Shown here: positions 31,178 to 38,940 of the stretch, piece after piece
How positions within the stretch are numbered: the first letter of the stretch is position 1
Layout: each line of letters starts with the position of its first letter
NCBI GenBank assembly: GCA_032586195.1
Contig: JAWHQP010000015.1
Coordinates: 1 to 39,053, forward strand
Source of the DNA: JAWHQP01 sp032586195
GTDB taxonomy: Bacteria; Pseudomonadota; Gammaproteobacteria; Enterobacterales; Pasteurellaceae
Reading direction: 5' to 3'
Length of the DNA: 39,053 bases
Made by a program: the position numbers and the translations under genes
Notes under the pieces: model-generated
The model's input: only the letters and a program-made list of their open reading frames with translations
What the model was told of the DNA's origin: nothing
Databases searched by the model: none

Positions 31178-32950
31178 ATGGCGATTTTACCTGAAAAACT
31201 CCTTGAAATTGCGCAACAAGCCGCCAATGCCCCGCACGGCAAAAAAGGTGATGTGTATGCGCAAGCCTGTGAGTTACTCAATGTTAGCCATGCCACGTTA
31301 ATGCGCGAACTTAAAAGTCTATGCGCCCCAAAAGCGCGCAAACAACGCAGTGATAAAGGCGCGGTGGCGCTAGATCTGGACGAAGCGCAAACCATATCCG
31401 CTTACTGGCTGGCTTGTCGGCGCGGGGTCCACAATAAAGTAATGTCGAGCTTAGCAAGCGTGTTAGAGGTGCTACGCGCCAATGGCGAGATTAAGGCGGA
31501 ATACATCGATGAAAGCACGGGAGAAGTACGGTTGCTTTCAGAAAGTGCGGTTAGCCGCGCGTTACGCGCTTACAACCTACACCCGGAACAACTGTCCCGC
31601 CCTGCACCGGTGAATGCAATGAAGAGTTTACACCCGAATCATTGTTGGCAAATCGACCCGTCTTTGTGTGTGTTGTATTACCTCAAAGAGCAAGCGGACG
31701 GCGGCAACGGCTTAAACATTATGGAAGAAAAAGAATTCTATAAAAACAAGCCGGCCAACATTAAAAAAGTGGAAAACCAACGGGTGTGGCGTTATGTGAT
31801 TACCGACCATGCCTCCGGGGTAATCTTTGTGCAGTATGTGTATGGCGGGGAAAGCGCAGAAAATCTATGTAACTGCTTTATTAATGCCATGCAAAAACGC
31901 GATACAAAAGATCCGTTTTGTGGTGTGCCGAAAATGGTGATGCTTGACCCAGGCTCGGCGAATACCTCCGCCATGTTTGCGCATTTGTGCAATCAGCTCG
32001 GCATTAAATTGCAAGTCAACGCACCGGGTAAACCACGTGCCAAAGGGCAAGTGGAAAAAGGCAACGACATTGTGGAGCGTCAGTTTGAGAGCGGTTTGCG
32101 CTTCACCCGAGTAAGCGGGTTGGCCGAGCTGAATCAACTGGCGGGACGTTGGATGACGTATTTTAACGGCACTGCCGTACATACACGCCACAACAAAACA
32201 CGCTACCAAGCCTGGCTTGGGATTACCGCCGAGCAATTAGTAATGGCGCCAAGCCTTGCTATTTGCCGCGAATTGATGGTGACCAAACTCACCACCCGCA
32301 AAGTGAGCTCAGAATTAACAGTGAGCTTTGACGCCAAAACCTATGATGTACGCCACATCACCGAAGCCATGGTGGGCACAGAAATCACTATTGGTAAAAA
32401 CCCTTACCGTCCCGACTGCATTCAGGTGCAACGAGTGGACGATGAAGGGCAACAATACTGGACGGTGGTTGAGCCGGTGGCATACGACGACCACGGGTTC
32501 CGCGTGGACGCGGCGGTTATCGGCGAAGAGTACAAACCGCACAATAAGAGCGTGTTTGAGTATAACAAAGAGACCGTGGAACGCATCGCATATGACGCCG
32601 AGACGGAAGACGACGTGAAAGCCGCTAAGAAAGCCAAAGCGCCTTTATTTGGTGGTCGTATTGACCCATTCAAAGTGGTGAAAGAACACGATTATGTGGA
32701 TTTCATGCCGAAACGCGGACAAGAGCACGAATTGACCGCCAACGCCAAACGGGTTGAGCTTGCTCCTCTCAACACGATTGAGGTGGCAAAACGACTTAAA
32801 GCCCGTTTCGGCCATGAATACACGGCTGACACCATGAAATGGCTAAATCAGCGTTATCCAAACGGCATGAGCGAGCAGGAATTGGAAGCATTACTTGCGC
32901 AAGATCACTTACCGGCAACCGCGAAACCATTGCGTTTAGTCAACGCATAA
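31178..32950 (+). CDS. DDE transposase (MuA-like)
   Basis: 590 residues. The N-terminus holds a DNA-binding region (YAQACELLNVSHATLMRELKSL). The catalytic core has D160 (NHCWQIDPSLC), D257 (PKMVMLDPGS) and E293 (GKPRAKGQVEKGN), 35 residues between the second Asp and Glu as in retroviral integrases and MuA. The C-terminal part is basic and probably contacts MuB. It carries out integration and replicative transposition at the two phage ends. It is followed by the MuB-like ATPase. Two perfect uptake sequences lie in and after this stretch (31543-31551, 33143-33151). Confidence 0.95.
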   Translation: MAILPEKLLEIAQQAANAPHGKKGDVYAQACELLNVSHATLMRELKSLCAPKARKQRSDKGAVALDLDEAQTISAYWLACRRGVHNKVMSSLASVLEVLRANGEIKAEYIDESTGEVRLLSESAVSRALRAYNLHPEQLSRPAPVNAMKSLHPNHCWQIDPSLCVLYYLKEQADGGNGLNIMEEKEFYKNKPANIKKVENQRVWRYVITDHASGVIFVQYVYGGESAENLCNCFINAMQKRDTKDPFCGVPKMVMLDPGSANTSAMFAHLCNQLGIKLQVNAPGKPRAKGQVEKGNDIVERQFESGLRFTRVSGLAELNQLAGRWMTYFNGTAVHTRHNKTRYQAWLGITAEQLVMAPSLAICRELMVTKLTTRKVSSELTVSFDAKTYDVRHITEAMVGTEITIGKNPYRPDCIQVQRVDDEGQQYWTVVEPVAYDDHGFRVDAAVIGEEYKPHNKSVFEYNKETVERIAYDAETEDDVKAAKKAKAPLFGGRIDPFKVVKEHDYVDFMPKRGQEHELTANAKRVELAPLNTIEVAKRLKARFGHEYTADTMKWLNQRYPNGMSEQELEALLAQDHLPATAKPLRLVNA

Positions 32951-32962
32951 AAGGACGGCATT

Positions 32963-34141
32963 ATGTTGAAACTTAAAGCAATTTTAGAAGAGAAAGGCAT
33001 TTCTCAACGCAAACTGGCAAGACTGTTGCTAGTTTCCCCGGCGGTGATCACCAATTTAGTGAACCACGGCTTGATGATTAAAACCGGCACCGAGCAATTT
33101 AAAACACGGTTGACCGAGGTGTTAAAAACACTGGGGATTTCTACCGCACTTTCTGAGCTTTTAACGGAAGATTCCGCAGGCGCGGCAACGCCTGCGGAGG
33201 ATTCCCCTAACCTTGACGAGCAGTCAATAACAACAGAGGAAGACACTATGTTACTCGCAAAACAGGCTTTATTTCCAGCCACCAAAAAACATTTTTCATT
33301 ATTTAGTAACCCATTCACCGACGAAGTGCGGTCGGCAGAGGAAGTGTTTTCTTCCCCCGATGTGCGTTATGTGCGTGAAGCGTTATTCCAAACCGCACGT
33401 TTCGGCGGGTTTATGGCGGTGGTCGGCGAAAGCGGTGCCGGCAAATCCACCCTACGCCGTGATTTGATTGAGCGCATTAATCACGACGGCTTGCCGGTGA
33501 TTGTGATTGAGCCGTATATCATCGCCATGGAAGACAACGATCTCAAAGGAAAAACCTTAAAAGCCGCACACATCGCGGAAAGCATTATCAACACCCTGGC
33601 GCCGCTGGAAAACGTGAAGCGCTCACCGGAAGCCCGTTTCCGCCAGTTACACCGCGTATTAAAAGACAGTGCGCGCGCGGGCAATCAGCACATTTTAATC
33701 ATCGAAGAAGCCCACAGCCTGCCGGTGCCGACATTAAAACACCTGAAACGCTTTTTTGAGCTGGAAGACGGGTTTAAAAAACTGCTTTCTATCGTGTTAA
33801 TCGGCCAACCGGAACTTAAACAAAAACTCTCCGAACGCAACTTTGAGGTGCGCGAAGTGGTGCAACGGTGCGAAATTGTCGAGCTGGCGCCGTTGGATAA
33901 CTGCCTTGAGGAATACGTGGCGTGGCGGTTGAAAGCGGTGGGTCGCAAAACTGCCGACATTTTTGACCGTGACGCGTTGGACGCATTACGCAACCGCTTA
34001 GTGATGACTAATAGCCGGGCAAAAACCCAACACAGCCTGTTATATCCACTCGCGGTGGGCAACCTTATCACCGGCGCAATGAATCTTGCCGCCGAACTGG
34101 GTGCGCCGTTAGTCAGCGCCGATGTCATCAAAGGGGTTTGA
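32963..34141 (+). CDS. MuB-like transposition ATPase
   Basis: 392 residues. N-terminal HTH (KGISQRKLARLLLVSPAVITNLV, 11-33), a disordered linker (65-100), then the AAA+ domain with Walker A GESGAGKS (155-162) and Walker B ILIIEEAH (244-251). Longer than Mu B (312 residues), largely through the linker and the ExeA-like segment FSLFSNPFTDEVRSAEEVF at 111-129. It binds target DNA, directs MuA to targets and gives immunity to self-insertion. Overlap with the next gene is absent; the stop is one base before the next ATG. Confidence 0.93.
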   Translation: MLKLKAILEEKGISQRKLARLLLVSPAVITNLVNHGLMIKTGTEQFKTRLTEVLKTLGISTALSELLTEDSAGAATPAEDSPNLDEQSITTEEDTMLLAKQALFPATKKHFSLFSNPFTDEVRSAEEVFSSPDVRYVREALFQTARFGGFMAVVGESGAGKSTLRRDLIERINHDGLPVIVIEPYIIAMEDNDLKGKTLKAAHIAESIINTLAPLENVKRSPEARFRQLHRVLKDSARAGNQHILIIEEAHSLPVPTLKHLKRFFELEDGFKKLLSIVLIGQPELKQKLSERNFEVREVVQRCEIVELAPLDNCLEEYVAWRLKAVGRKTADIFDRDALDALRNRLVMTNSRAKTQHSLLYPLAVGNLITGAMNLAAELGAPLVSADVIKGV

Positions 34142-34142
34142 G

Positions 34143-34490
34143 ATGACCGCAAAACCGAACAAAGCACCTAAAACGAAAGCCAAGGTGCAAAAGCCGTTAA
34201 GTTTGGCCACGATGCACGCTTTAAGCCAGCTTAATTTAGCCGAAAAAGCCGTAATGGAGTGCAACCGAATCGGCTTAGTCGTACGCCATGTATTTTTGGC
34301 CACCGTGCCGATTATTACCGTACGACACAACGCATTAACCCGACGCTGGATTGCCCGAGGCAAGGCAGAGGTGGTAATGCAAACCCACGAAGGAGACGAC
34401 AGCATTGTCTGCACGGCCGAATGCATGATTGCGGGATGCAGAATTATGTTTTCGTTTCTAAAACACGACATCAACATCACTATTCATTAA
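34143..34490 (+). CDS. conserved small early protein after MuB
   Basis: 115 residues from ATG at 34143, one base after the MuB stop (TGAGATG). It starts with a lysine-rich tail (MTAKPNKAPKTKAKVQKPL), followed by a compact part (LSQLNLAEKAVMECNRIGLVVRHVFLATVPIITVRHNAL). The last part includes two cysteines (IVCTAECMIAGC). It has no clear membrane helix. Reported in the same position in related transposable phages as a hypothetical protein; unknown role. Confidence 0.7.
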   Translation: MTAKPNKAPKTKAKVQKPLSLATMHALSQLNLAEKAVMECNRIGLVVRHVFLATVPIITVRHNALTRRWIARGKAEVVMQTHEGDDSIVCTAECMIAGCRIMFSFLKHDINITIH

Positions 34491-34501
34491 GGAGTTTTTA
34501 T

Positions 34502-35023
34502 ATGGCTAAATCAGCTACCCGAGTTAAAGCAACTGCACAAATTTATGTACCGCAAACCCGCGAAGATGCTGCCGGTGATATTAAAACCATCGGTGACTTA
34601 AACCGCGAAGTGGCGCGTCTGGAAGCGGAAATGAACGACAAGATCGCCGAAATCACCGAAAGCTACAAGGATAAATTTGCCCCGCTACAAGAACGCATTA
34701 AAACCCTTTCTAACGGGGTGCAATATTGGAGCGAAGCAAATCGTGACCAAATCACCAACGGCGGGAAAACCAAAACCGCCAATTTGGTGACGGGCGAAGT
34801 GTCCTGGCGGGTGCGTAACCCGAGCGTGAAAGTCACCGGAGTGGAGTCTGTATTGCAAAACTTACGTATTCACGGGCTTGAACGCTTTATCCGGGTGAAA
34901 GAGGAAATCAACAAGGAAGCCATTCTCAACGAGAAAAGCGCGGTCGCCGGCATTGCGGGCATTAAAGTGATTAGCGGCGTAGAAGACTTTGTGATCACCC
35001 CATTTGAACAGGAAGCGGCTTAA
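34502..35023 (+). CDS. gam: Gam host-nuclease inhibitor
   Basis: 173 residues from ATG at 34502 with AAGGAG upstream; the longer frame in this region overlaps the preceding gene. Two long helices form the coiled coil (IGDLNREVARLEAEMNDKIAEITESYKDKFAPLQERIKTLSN), then a KTANLVTGEVSWRVRNPSVKV strand region: this is the Mu Gam family, a Ku-like protein that binds double-strand ends and blocks RecBCD-type nucleases. Its place among early genes matches. Confidence 0.92.
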   Translation: MAKSATRVKATAQIYVPQTREDAAGDIKTIGDLNREVARLEAEMNDKIAEITESYKDKFAPLQERIKTLSNGVQYWSEANRDQITNGGKTKTANLVTGEVSWRVRNPSVKVTGVESVLQNLRIHGLERFIRVKEEINKEAILNEKSAVAGIAGIKVISGVEDFVITPFEQEAA

Positions 35024-35106
35024 TGCTTACAGACCCATTGACGTATCTTATCATCGGAATCGTATTAACCGTGATTGTGGGATTGTTAGATAAAGCCGGC
35101 TATTAA
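35023..35106 (+). CDS. 27-residue single-helix membrane protein
   Basis: Begins in the stop codon of gam (TAATG) with AGGA about 10 bases before, so it is translationally coupled. Residues 8-22 (YLIIGIVLTVIVGLL) form one hydrophobic helix with short ends (MLTDPLT at the start, DKAGY at the end). Tiny membrane proteins are known from Mu-like phages, but I cannot name this one. Confidence 0.6.
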   Translation: MLTDPLTYLIIGIVLTVIVGLLDKAGY

Positions 35107-35117
35107 ATAGGTAGATA

Positions 35118-35140
35118 CAGCCCATTGTATAAATGGGCTG
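35118..35140 (+). other. perfect hairpin upstream of the PerC-like gene
   Basis: CAGCCCATT, loop GTATA, AATGGGCTG: nine perfect pairs in the 52-base gap after the small membrane protein. No T-run follows, so it may be a processing or mRNA-stabilising element at the border of the adhesin cassette. Confidence 0.6.
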
Positions 35141-35158
35141 AATACTCAGGAAGAAAAT

Positions 35159-35347
35159 ATGGAAGAAAGACGAGAAATGTATCGCAAGTTAAGCAACGAT
35201 GCTGCCCTGTGGGAACGGGCAGGCGAATATGCCCGCGCTTACAACGGTTGGTTAAAAGCCAGCCTTACCACTGAAAATTCAGACGAACACAACTGGTGCT
35301 GCGCACGCGCAGAACACTGCAACAAAATGGCAAAAACCCAACACTAG
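35159..35347 (+). CDS. PerC / ANR-family-like small regulator
   Basis: 62 residues, CAGGAAGAAAAT before ATG. The segment LSNDAALWERAGEYARAYNGWLKASLTTENSDEHNWCCARAEHC fits the PerC/ANR pattern (A-x-x-W-E-R-x-G-x-Y-x-x-A... N-x-x-W-C-x-x-R-x-x-x-C). These are small regulators found in phages and pathogens that control, or in the ANR case inhibit, virulence activators of the AraC type. Here it lies upstream of an adhesin gene, which makes a regulatory link attractive. Family call is by motif. Confidence 0.72.
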   Translation: MEERREMYRKLSNDAALWERAGEYARAYNGWLKASLTTENSDEHNWCCARAEHCNKMAKTQH

Positions 35348-35356
35348 GAGGACAAC

Positions 35357-35521
35357 ATGCCGAAATATGTAGCACGCCTTTATTGCATGGTTGAAGTCAC
35401 CGTGGAGGCGGAATCTATAAGTGAAGCGTTAAATAAACTCGATTTAAACGAGATTGATGTTAACGCCATGCCACACACGATTACCGAGATTGATGATGTT
35501 GTGGAGACCGAAGAATTATGA
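35357..35521 (+). CDS. small acidic early protein, 54 residues
   Basis: Too short for a 60-residue cut-off but with a very good ribosome site (AGGAGG 6 bases before ATG). The protein starts MPKYVARLYCMVEVTVEAES and is acidic (DLNEIDVNAMP, EIDDVVETEEL). Its stop overlaps the next start in ATGA, so it is coupled to the 73-codon ORF before the adhesin. Unknown function. Confidence 0.75.
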   Translation: MPKYVARLYCMVEVTVEAESISEALNKLDLNEIDVNAMPHTITEIDDVVETEEL

Positions 35522-35736
35522 CCCATGACGAAAAAAAAATCAGAGTCACCACCCAACTGGCGCACATTGCCGAACAGCTTGAAATGGCGCGGGAAATGTG
35601 GATTGACGACAAAGAACAAGAGTGCTTGCTGATGTTACAAACCGCAAGCCGAGAAATGAAAACCGTGGCATGGGAAATCACCCCGATTCTTGAACAAGAA
35701 CAGATTTTATTAACCAACCTAAAAAGAGGAAAAACT
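35518..35736 (+). CDS. 73-codon ORF fused in frame to the adhesin gene, no stop of its own
   Basis: Starts in the stop of the 54-residue gene (ATGA). Sequence MTHDEKKIRVTTQLAHIAEQLEMAREM... is helical, soluble and like other small early phage proteins. There is no stop before the adhesin start at 35737, so read-through yields a 540-residue fusion with an internal signal peptide. The strong ribosome site before 35737 argues that the adhesin is also or mainly made on its own. Loss of the original stop, when the adhesin was acquired, is the simplest history. Confidence 0.6.
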
Positions 35737-37140
35737 ATGAAAAAACTTACTTTAATCGCTTTCTCCGTGGCTTTGGCAATCAATGCACACGCAAGCATTA
35801 ATCTTGACACAGGGGCGGCCGCTACTGGTGACCAATCTGTTGCGATTGGCACTTATGCAAAAGCCAAAGGTAACCAATCCACCGCAATCGGTAACTATAC
35901 AGTAGCAAATGATTACCGCAACGTTGCCATCGGCGACCAAGCCCAAACCCGAGGCCAAACTACGGTCGCTATCACGGGCACCGCTAACGGTAACGCGTCA
36001 GTGAGCGTGCTTGGCACGGTTGTGGGGGATTTATCTACTGCAATCGGAAACACTGCCACGGTGCGCGCTAACTACGGCACGGCGATTGGCGTGCAATCTA
36101 AAGTGACTGCTGACACAGGCACCGCAGTCGGGGACGGCGCAAGCGTTAGCGGATACAGCGCCACCGCGGTTGGCACATTAGCCAACGCAAAAGGCATTAG
36201 AAGTGCGGCATTAGGACGTGATGCACTAAGCGAAGGCAATAACTCTATCGCTATCGGCACGAAATCCAAAGCCACCGCGAACGAATCAAGCGCCGTCGGT
36301 GAGCGAGCAGAAGCTACCGCTCAAAATTCCTCGGCTTTTGGATCTGACACTAAGGCTAGCGGCGTGAGTTCTTTAGCCGTGGGGACAGGTTCACGCGCGA
36401 CAGCCGATACAGCGGTTGCGTTAGGTAATGATTCCGCCACCACCGCAAAAAGTGCAGTCGCATTAGGCGGTAGCGCACAGGCAGACCACACTTTCGGCGT
36501 GGCATTGGGCGACAGCTCAAAAACGCAAGAGGCAAAAGCGGTTAAAAGTGCGGTTGTAAATGGCGTTAATTATGGCAATTTTGCCGGCAGTGAGCCGACA
36601 GCGGTGGTTTCCGTCGGTGATGACAAGTTAAAACGTCAGATTGTTAACGTAGCTGCGGGCGAAGTGAGCAAGACCTCCACAGATGCTGTTAACGGCAGTC
36701 AGCTTCATGCGGTTGCGGGCCAAGTTTCTGCCAACTTACACCAAATTCAAGCAAACGGCGACCGAATTAATGCAAACGGCGACCGAATTAATGCAAACGC
36801 AAGCCAAATTGCAGTCAACCGCGTAAATATTAACAAATTAAGCACAGGTTTAGCAGACACAAATAAACGCATTGACCGTGTCGCCGGTGATGTTGCTAAA
36901 AATCGCAAGCGTGCCAGCGCTGGCACTGCTTCCGCGCTCGCCGTTGCAAATATCCCACACGCAACACACGGCGGTTATAGTGCGCTCGGCGTTGGGGTTG
37001 GCGGTCACGCGGGCCAGCAATCTATCGCGGTGCGTTATTCAAAAATGACCGATAGTACAAAATGGATCGTGAGCGCGTCAGTTGCGGTTAATACGCAAAA
37101 TGAGGTGTCTTTTGGTGCGGGTTTGACGAGACAGTGGTAA
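35737..37140 (+). CDS. YadA-like trimeric autotransporter adhesin
   Basis: 467 residues from ATG at 35737 with AAGAGG 8 bases before. Signal peptide 1-19 (cleavage after AHA). Head residues about 22-285 consist of many about 14-residue repeats of the type SxAxGxxAxAxG (for example NSIAIGTKSKATANESSAVG), as in YadA and Hia heads. DAVNGSQL (316-323) is the classical neck motif. A short coiled-coil stalk (325-395) with tandem ANGDRIN units follows, and the C-terminal about 70 residues form the beta-barrel anchor ending in Trp (GAGLTRQW). The protein should be displayed as a trimer on the host outer membrane. In the early operon it would be expressed after induction unless it has its own promoter. 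Confidence 0.92.
   Translation: MKKLTLIAFSVALAINAHASINLDTGAAATGDQSVAIGTYAKAKGNQSTAIGNYTVANDYRNVAIGDQAQTRGQTTVAITGTANGNASVSVLGTVVGDLSTAIGNTATVRANYGTAIGVQSKVTADTGTAVGDGASVSGYSATAVGTLANAKGIRSAALGRDALSEGNNSIAIGTKSKATANESSAVGERAEATAQNSSAFGSDTKASGVSSLAVGTGSRATADTAVALGNDSATTAKSAVALGGSAQADHTFGVALGDSSKTQEAKAVKSAVVNGVNYGNFAGSEPTAVVSVGDDKLKRQIVNVAAGEVSKTSTDAVNGSQLHAVAGQVSANLHQIQANGDRINANGDRINANASQIAVNRVNINKLSTGLADTNKRIDRVAGDVAKNRKRASAGTASALAVANIPHATHGGYSALGVGVGGHAGQQSIAVRYSKMTDSTKWIVSASVAVNTQNEVSFGAGLTRQW
36751..36799 (+). repeat. 21-bp tandem repeat in the adhesin stalk
   Basis: GCAAACGGCGACCGAATTAAT twice in perfect tandem (36751-36771 and 36772-36792) plus a partial third (GCAAACG). It encodes ANGDRIN twice. 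Copy-number change would alter stalk length in steps of seven residues and keep the frame. Confidence 0.95.
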
Positions 37141-37143
37141 GAA

Positions 37144-37428
37144 ATGACAGATAAAACCTATATATTCAGAAATGTAACAGACATTCTTGATCTTACAGAC
37201 GAACAATTTGAACGATTTCTTGAGGATTTTAAGGTTTGGTTCAAATTTCAAAAAGAAGCAAGAAAGAAATTGGATCATTTAAACAAATTGGGATTTGTCA
37301 ATATTAGATTTTCTGACGTTATTACATGGAAGGATGACCATCAAACAGGAATTACTCGTTTTAATGGTGAAGTACACATTAACAACCAAGAAGTTTATGA
37401 AGTAATCATTAATAAATCAGGAGCATGA
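37144..37428 (+). CDS. AT-rich unknown gene after the adhesin
   Basis: 94 residues, beginning three bases after the adhesin stop with only a weak ribosome site (GGTAAGAA). Aromatic and charged helical part (LTDEQFERFLEDFKVWFKFQKEARKKLDHLNKLG) followed by a strand-rich part (FVNIRFSDVITWKDDHQTGITRFNGEVHINN). Its base use is more AT-rich than that of the head/tail and transposase genes, which suggests a separate origin together with the next gene. Not recognised. Confidence 0.65.
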   Translation: MTDKTYIFRNVTDILDLTDEQFERFLEDFKVWFKFQKEARKKLDHLNKLGFVNIRFSDVITWKDDHQTGITRFNGEVHINNQEVYEVIINKSGA

Positions 37429-37429
37429 A

Positions 37430-37975
37430 ATGAAAAAATATTTTGCTTATGACGCGTTAGAACGTGAGTTTACGACGCATGACACTCTAGAAGAAGCTAA
37501 ATCACAAGCGCAAGACTATGTCGACCAGACTTTTAACTTTGGCGCCGATGACGGTTTCGGAGATGACCTTGAGGACGGCATAAAAGAAACGTGTTTTGGG
37601 GTTGTGTTAGGCGGATTTGATTTACCGACTAGACCTCTTACTAAAGAGGAAGAGGATATTTACGATGGGCAATACCGTCACATGGTGGAAAATCCGATGC
37701 TTGTTGAATATCCACAAAATGAGTGGATTAAGTGTTCGGAGAGATTGCCTGAGCCGTTACAAACCGATCATGAGCATCGTAGCGAAGAAAATAAACACAT
37801 AATTTACTACACGGAAGATGGTGACTATTCGTTTATTGGCTTTGGATGGTATTTATACGACCAAAAAGAGGATTCCCAAGGAAATTTAATCCCTTATTGG
37901 GAATCAGTCGAAAACATAGGAGAGGAAGTCGAAGTTATCTATTGGCAACCACTACCAAAACGGCCATCAGAATAG
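37430..37975 (+). CDS. acidic protein with DUF551 domain
   Basis: 181 residues, CAGGAGCATGAA before ATG. The N-terminal half is acidic (FGADDGFGDDLEDGIKETC, EEEDIYDGQYRHMVENP). The C-terminal half is a DUF551 domain: EWIKCSERLPEP, then GDYSFIGFGWYLYD and VIYWQPLPKRP. DUF551 proteins are common in phages with unknown role. The N-terminal DGFGDD sequence is also found in the acidic protein at the other phage end (2093-2482). Confidence 0.8.
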   Translation: MKKYFAYDALEREFTTHDTLEEAKSQAQDYVDQTFNFGADDGFGDDLEDGIKETCFGVVLGGFDLPTRPLTKEEEDIYDGQYRHMVENPMLVEYPQNEWIKCSERLPEPLQTDHEHRSEENKHIIYYTEDGDYSFIGFGWYLYDQKEDSQGNLIPYWESVENIGEEVEVIYWQPLPKRPSE

Positions 37976-38006
37976 CATTTATTCTTAATAATCTAACATA
38001 TCATTC

Positions 38007-38028
38007 AGCCTTCTCGCGAGAGAAGGCT
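38007..38028 (+). other. perfect hairpin upstream of gemA
   Basis: AGCCTTCTC, loop GCGA, GAGAAGGCT (9 perfect pairs). No clear T-run follows, so it may be a weak terminator or mRNA end marking the right border of the adhesin/DUF551 insert. GemA and Mor follow. Confidence 0.6.
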
Positions 38029-38053
38029 TAGTCATATGACGGAGAGGACAAAA

Positions 38054-38524
38054 ATGGAACAAAAAGAAGTAAGAAGAAAGCAGTTAATTCAACTTATACA
38101 CATTGGGAAAAGTAAGTTACAGATGGATAAAGAGGTGTATCGCCTTTTTCTTGTTAATACAGTGGGTAAAGATAGCTGCACGCAGATGAATTTGATTGAG
38201 TTAAACAAGGTCGTCGATGCCATGAAAAAACGCGGTTTTCAGGTTTCCGGAGGGCGTTTTAAAGACGGTAAACGTAAGTCGCCACCAAGTTCCGCCTCGG
38301 TGAGTAGCAATATCGTTAAAAAGATCCGCGCAAAATGGATCGAAATGGCGGACGCCGGCATTATCCGTGACCGCAGTGAGGACGGGTTGAATGCGTTCGT
38401 TAAAAATATCGCTAAAAATGCACAAGGTGAGCCGATTCCATTTGTGAGTTGGCTCAACAATGAGCAGGCATCGATTGTATTGGAACGCCTTAAACAGTGG
38501 CAAAAACGAATGATTAAGGGGTAA
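38054..38524 (+). CDS. gemA: GemA regulatory protein, DUF1018
   Basis: 156 residues from ATG at 38054 with GGAGAGGACAAAA before; an upstream ATG at 38036 lacks a ribosome site. Pattern RRKQLIQLIHIGKSKLQMDKEVYRLFLVN, then the linker FQVSGGRFKDGKRKSPPSS and a second domain IVKKIRAKWIEMADAGIIRDRSEDGL with PFVSWLNNEQASIVLERLKQW is the DUF1018/GemA family. In Mu GemA alters host gene expression and DNA supercoiling. It precedes mor as in Mu. Confidence 0.9.
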   Translation: MEQKEVRRKQLIQLIHIGKSKLQMDKEVYRLFLVNTVGKDSCTQMNLIELNKVVDAMKKRGFQVSGGRFKDGKRKSPPSSASVSSNIVKKIRAKWIEMADAGIIRDRSEDGLNAFVKNIAKNAQGEPIPFVSWLNNEQASIVLERLKQWQKRMIKG

Positions 38525-38527
38525 TTT

Positions 38528-38878
38528 ATGAAAACGTCACTAATGGAAATAAGACGACACGAACTATTAGAAGAAATTGAGTCGTTGGTGATTGCGCTAT
38601 GTAAAAATTACCGCTTAGGGCAGGACGTTTGTGAGCAGATTGGCGTCAGCGTTGCCAACTGTTTGTGTGAACAATTTGCCGGCCAAGTCATATCGTTTCC
38701 TAAAGATTATGTTTATAAAATTGCGCAACGCGACCTTGAAATTTATAATAGCTTTAATGGTAGAAATTGGGGCGAACTTGGACGTCGTTATAATTTGACA
38801 GAGAATGCTTTAAGAAAGATTGTTAAGCGTGTGCAGGATAGGATAATTAAAGAGAAGCAACCTGACATGTTCATATAA
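38528..38878 (+). CDS. mor: Mor-family transcription activator
   Basis: 116 residues. The N-terminal dimerisation part (LEEIESLVIALCKNYRLGQDVCEQIGVSVANCLCEQFAGQVISFPKD) and C-terminal HTH (WGELGRRYNLTENALRKIVKRVQDR) are typical of Mor/C activators. It is the last early gene, 4 bases after gemA. Only one Mor/C-type protein is present, so it probably activates late transcription directly rather than via a separate C, as I see no second gene. Targets are expected upstream of the holin gene. Confidence 0.92.
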   Translation: MKTSLMEIRRHELLEEIESLVIALCKNYRLGQDVCEQIGVSVANCLCEQFAGQVISFPKDYVYKIAQRDLEIYNSFNGRNWGELGRRYNLTENALRKIVKRVQDRIIKEKQPDMFI

Positions 38879-38884
38879 AATAAC

Positions 38885-38917
38885 GGCTCTACTGATCTAA
38901 TTTTGTAGAGCCTTTTT
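38885..38917 (+). terminator. intrinsic terminator of the early operon
   Basis: GGCTCTAC, 12-base loop, GTAGAGCC (8 perfect pairs), then TTTTT. It lies 7 bases after the mor stop and prevents transcription through the right phage end. Confidence 0.9.
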
Positions 38918-38940
38918 ATTGTTTATTTTTATGATTATTC

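Noticed and set aside
34259..34501. Longer Gam start
   Set aside because: Overlaps the upstream gene and lacks a ribosome site; the extra part is histidine/arginine-rich noise.
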